A stretch of 7,156 nucleotides of DNA. Origin: Oscillospiraceae bacterium (GTDB lineage Bacteria > Bacillota > Clostridia > Oscillospirales > Oscillospiraceae). The DNA is taken from positions 1 to 7,156 of the forward strand of contig JAEDKW010000056.1 in NCBI GenBank assembly GCA_016295615.1. The letters run 5' to 3'. The notes beneath the pieces are model-generated. The model was given only the letters and a program-made list of their open reading frames with translations. It was not told the origin of the DNA and ran no database searches. Of the stretch, positions 5,008 through 7,156 are shown one piece after another (position 1 is the first letter of the stretch; every line of letters starts with the position of its first letter). The position numbers and the translations under genes are program-made.

Positions 5008-5040
5008 AAAAAGCCGAAGCGCGTCGGCACTTCGGCTTTT
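5008..5040 (-). terminator. intrinsic terminator of gltX-spoIIM
   Basis: On the minus strand AAAAGCCGAAGTGC and GCGCTTCGGCTTTT pair over 14 bp (one U-G) around a CGAC loop, followed by a T run. The U-G pair would be a C-A mismatch on the plus strand, which supports minus-strand use. It begins 3 nt after the SpoIIM stop codon. Confidence 0.92.
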
Positions 5041-5043
5041 CCG

Positions 5044-5652
5044 TCATAGGACCAATGATAAAAGAACGGGCGTAAGGTAGACCTCCACGAGCGCTGCGAG
5101 AAGCAGCAGCGGAAGCACGAACACAAAGAAGAACCGGCTGCAGTCCCGTAAATGCAGCAGAAAGCCGCAGCGGACTTCCCGCCGCAGCAGGCGCGCCGTG
5201 CCGACTTTACACAGCGACAGACCGAGCGTGCAGGCAATGATGAGCGCGGGCAGCTCGAAAATGCCGTGCGGCAGGATGCCGACAAGGTAAGCCCACAGAC
5301 CGAGACCGGACTGCTGATACATTGCGCCGAACGCACCGAGCAGCAGCGCGTTGGTGCCGAGCGCCGCCGCGCTGAGATAGAGAAACGGGATCGCACCGTC
5401 TGCCACCGCGGAAAAGGAGGCAAGGAGATTGTTGAAAAAGAGCGTTGCCGCAGCTTCCATGCCGGAAAGCTTCTCCATGCCGAGGGATTCTACCTTATCG
5501 TAAAAAAAGGAAACCAACAGCTCTGCCGCTTCGGGAAACAGATAGACCGCGGCAAAGCCGATGACCGTGAGGATCAAAAAGGCGAGAGCGGTCGTTTTCA
5601 GTGCTTCGCGCAGACTCCCGTCTGCCAACGTGGGAAAATAGTGGCGGAACAT
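5044..5652 (-). CDS. stage II sporulation protein M family (SpoIIM/DUF95) membrane protein
   Basis: This 202-residue membrane protein has about five hydrophobic segments (roughly 20-38, 86-108, 115-146 in two parts, and 173-196). The signature PHGIFELPA (128-136) and FFNN (72-75) match the SpoIIM/DUF95 family. B. subtilis SpoIIM (about 214 residues) works with SpoIID and SpoIIP in peptidoglycan remodelling during engulfment. Family members also occur outside sporulation, so the role here is not certain. The ATG at 5650-5652 lies 4 nt after the gltX stop and has no recognisable Shine-Dalgarno of its own, so translation probably depends on ribosomes finishing gltX. An upstream extension of the frame overlaps the gltX end and lacks family-like sequence. 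It is the last gene of the transcript, before the terminator at 5008-5040. Confidence 0.85.
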   Translation of the reverse strand: MFRHYFPTLADGSLREALKTTALAFLILTVIGFAAVYLFPEAAELLVSFFYDKVESLGMEKLSGMEAAATLFFNNLLASFSAVADGAIPFLYLSAAALGTNALLLGAFGAMYQQSGLGLWAYLVGILPHGIFELPALIIACTLGLSLCKVGTARLLRREVRCGFLLHLRDCSRFFFVFVLPLLLLAALVEVYLTPVLLSLVL

Positions 5653-5656
5653 TTGA

Positions 5657-7144
5657 TCAAGAAAGCTTGGCGATGCCCGCCTTGACGCGCGCAACGGTCT
5701 CCTCACGGCCGAGAATGTGGCAGAGCTCCACAGCACCGCCGGGCGTGACGAGCTTGCCGGCGACGGCAATGCGCAGCGGCCACATGAGCGTCGCATTCTT
5801 TACGCCGAGCTCCTCGGCGAACGAGACGAGCATATCGTGAAGGGCGCTGCCGGTCCACTCGGGAAGCGCTTCGAGCCTGGGCAGCACCTTGCAGAGCATG
5901 TCGAGCGAGACCGCAGCGTCGGTCTTGGACTTCTTGTTGGTGTAGCATTCCGCGTCGTAGTCGGGAAGGCTGTCGAAGAAATCGACCTTTTCGGGAATAT
6001 CGGTCAGCTTTTCACAGCGTGCCTGCAGGAGCGCAGCGATCTCGGAAATGGAATAGGCTTCGTTTTTGACAGTCTCACGAATGTAAGGTGCAGCTACTTT
6101 ACAGAAAGCATCGGGAGAGAGACTGCGCAGATAGTTGGCGTTGAAATAGGTGAGCTTTTCGATATCGAAGATCGCAGGAGATTTGGAGATGCCGCCGATG
6201 TCAAACGCCTCAACCAGCTCATCGAGCGTGAAGAACTCCTGCTCCGCACGATCGCCGCGCGGCGACCAGCCGAGCAGCGCCACATAGTTGACAATGGCGG
6301 CAGTCAGATAGCCCTGCGCCTTGAGATCCTCGTAGCTGGGGTCGCCGTTGCGCTTGGACATCTTGTGCTGGGCGTCGCGCATGACGGGGGAGCAGTGGAC
6401 ATAGGTCGGGACCTCCCAGCCGAAGCCCTCGTAGAGAAGATTGTACTTCGGCGCGGAGGAGAGGTATTCGCTGCCGCGCACGACGTGCGTGATGCCCATG
6501 AGGTGATCGTCAATGACGTTGGCGAAGTTGTAGGTGGGCAGACCGTCGCGCTTTAGCAGCACCTGATCGTCGAGCGTCTTGTTTTCCACGGTGATGTCGC
6601 CGAAGCTGGCGTCGCGGAAGGTGGTCGTGCCCTCCTTGGGAATGCGCTGGCGGATGACGTACGGCTCGCCCGCGGCGACGCGCGCCTTCGCCTGCTCGAG
6701 CGGCAGGTCGCGGCAGGGATCGTCCGCGCGGTCGAATTCGCCGCTGTCCTCTTCGCTCTCCACCTTTTCGCAGAAGCAGTAATAGGCATGTCCCAGCTCC
6801 ACGAGAAGCTCTGCGTACTTCCCGTAGGTGTCACGGCGCTCAGACTGAATATACGGAGCGACAGGACCGCCGATATCGGGACCTTCATCGTGCGAAAGCC
6901 CGCATTCCGCCATCGTGCGGTAGATCACGTCGGTCGCACCCTCGACAAGACGACCCTGGTCGGTGTCCTCGATGCGCAGGATGAACGTGCCGCCTGCGTG
7001 CCGGGCGATGAGATAGGTATAAAGCGCGGTGCGCAGGTTGCCGACGTGCATGTAGCCGGTGGGAGAGGGGGCAAAACGGGTGCGCACCTTGCCGTGCGGG
7101 ATCTTGGCTTCCATTTCTTCAAAATACTTCATATCAATCGACAT
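5657..7144 (-). CDS. gltX: glutamate--tRNA ligase
   Basis: This 495-residue class I aminoacyl-tRNA synthetase charges tRNA-Glu. Seen in order: RFAPSPTGYMHVGN (23-36, with HVGN as the HIGH motif), RIEDTD (57-62), cysteines C123, C125 and C144 that could form the zinc-binding insert seen in bacterial enzymes, RDGLPTYNFANVIDD (199-213), SPVMRDAQHKMSKRNG with KMSKR at 261-265, LLGWSPRG (290-297), and a helical anticodon-binding domain to the C-terminus. Length is typical of GltX. The ATG at 7142-7144 follows GGAGG at 7152-7156 by 7 nt. An N-terminal extension of about 18 residues precedes the usual KVRTRFAPSPTG start; a shorter start at M5 or M11 is possible but lacks better support. The promoter lies beyond the right edge. 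spoIIM follows 4 nt after the stop. Confidence 0.97.
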   Translation of the reverse strand: MSIDMKYFEEMEAKIPHGKVRTRFAPSPTGYMHVGNLRTALYTYLIARHAGGTFILRIEDTDQGRLVEGATDVIYRTMAECGLSHDEGPDIGGPVAPYIQSERRDTYGKYAELLVELGHAYYCFCEKVESEEDSGEFDRADDPCRDLPLEQAKARVAAGEPYVIRQRIPKEGTTTFRDASFGDITVENKTLDDQVLLKRDGLPTYNFANVIDDHLMGITHVVRGSEYLSSAPKYNLLYEGFGWEVPTYVHCSPVMRDAQHKMSKRNGDPSYEDLKAQGYLTAAIVNYVALLGWSPRGDRAEQEFFTLDELVEAFDIGGISKSPAIFDIEKLTYFNANYLRSLSPDAFCKVAAPYIRETVKNEAYSISEIAALLQARCEKLTDIPEKVDFFDSLPDYDAECYTNKKSKTDAAVSLDMLCKVLPRLEALPEWTGSALHDMLVSFAEELGVKNATLMWPLRIAVAGKLVTPGGAVELCHILGREETVARVKAGIAKLS

Positions 7145-7156
7145 AGGATGACCTCC

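Noticed and set aside
5653..5796. A 48-residue N-terminal extension of the SpoIIM-family protein.
   Set aside because: It overlaps the end of gltX in another frame, is Arg/Ser-rich with no family similarity, and the ATG at 5650-5652 gives the expected length.
5717..6556. Plus-strand open frame of 279 codons antisense to gltX.
   Set aside because: Shadow of gltX codon usage with no ribosome binding site or recognisable protein family.

Overview
The window looks like an ordinary chromosomal stretch of an anaerobic, low-oxygen-lifestyle member of the Clostridia (Bacillota), most likely in the Oscillospiraceae/Ruminococcaceae range. The reasons are strong AGGAGG-type ribosome binding sites, near-consensus sigma-A promoters with 17-nt spacers, a moderately GC-rich composition (judged by eye, not counted), a SpoIIM-family sporulation gene, an ECF-type S-component-like membrane protein, and AsnA together with a long-form serine acetyltransferase. 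No phage, transposon, CRISPR array or defence genes are visible.

Layout from left to right. (1) A tRNA-Arg(ACG) on the minus strand with its own promoter. (2) A minus-strand small membrane protein (ECF S-component-like) with a clear intrinsic terminator. (3) A divergent intergenic region with a plus-strand promoter and a 16-bp perfect palindrome, leading into a plus-strand Crp/Fnr-family regulator that is unusually rich in cysteine. (4) A second plus-strand promoter driving cysK (cysteine synthase) and a long-form cysE (serine O-acetyltransferase), which sit 6 nt apart as an operon. (5) Convergent to cysE, and sharing its stop-codon bases, a 62-residue BFD-type [2Fe-2S] protein on the minus strand. 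(6) Two hairpins, then asnA (aspartate--ammonia ligase) on the minus strand, whose promoter carries a 17-bp perfect dyad. (7) A minus-strand gltX-spoIIM pair entering from the right edge and ending in an intrinsic terminator.

Functionally, CysE makes O-acetylserine from serine and acetyl-CoA, and CysK converts it with sulfide to cysteine. The adjacent Crp/Fnr regulator and the BFD-type protein give the left half a sulfur/iron-sulfur flavour, but a regulatory link is inference. The right half is housekeeping: asparagine synthesis, glutamyl-tRNA synthesis and a membrane protein of the SpoIIM family.

I do not see a clear previously undescribed multi-gene system here. The most worthwhile observations are the C-terminal Cys-x3-Cys-x2-Cys motif in the Crp/Fnr regulator with its nearby palindrome, the dyad inside the asnA promoter, the orphan 18-bp hairpin upstream of the BFD gene, and the atypical features of CysE (His-to-Asn next to the active site, no C-terminal isoleucine).
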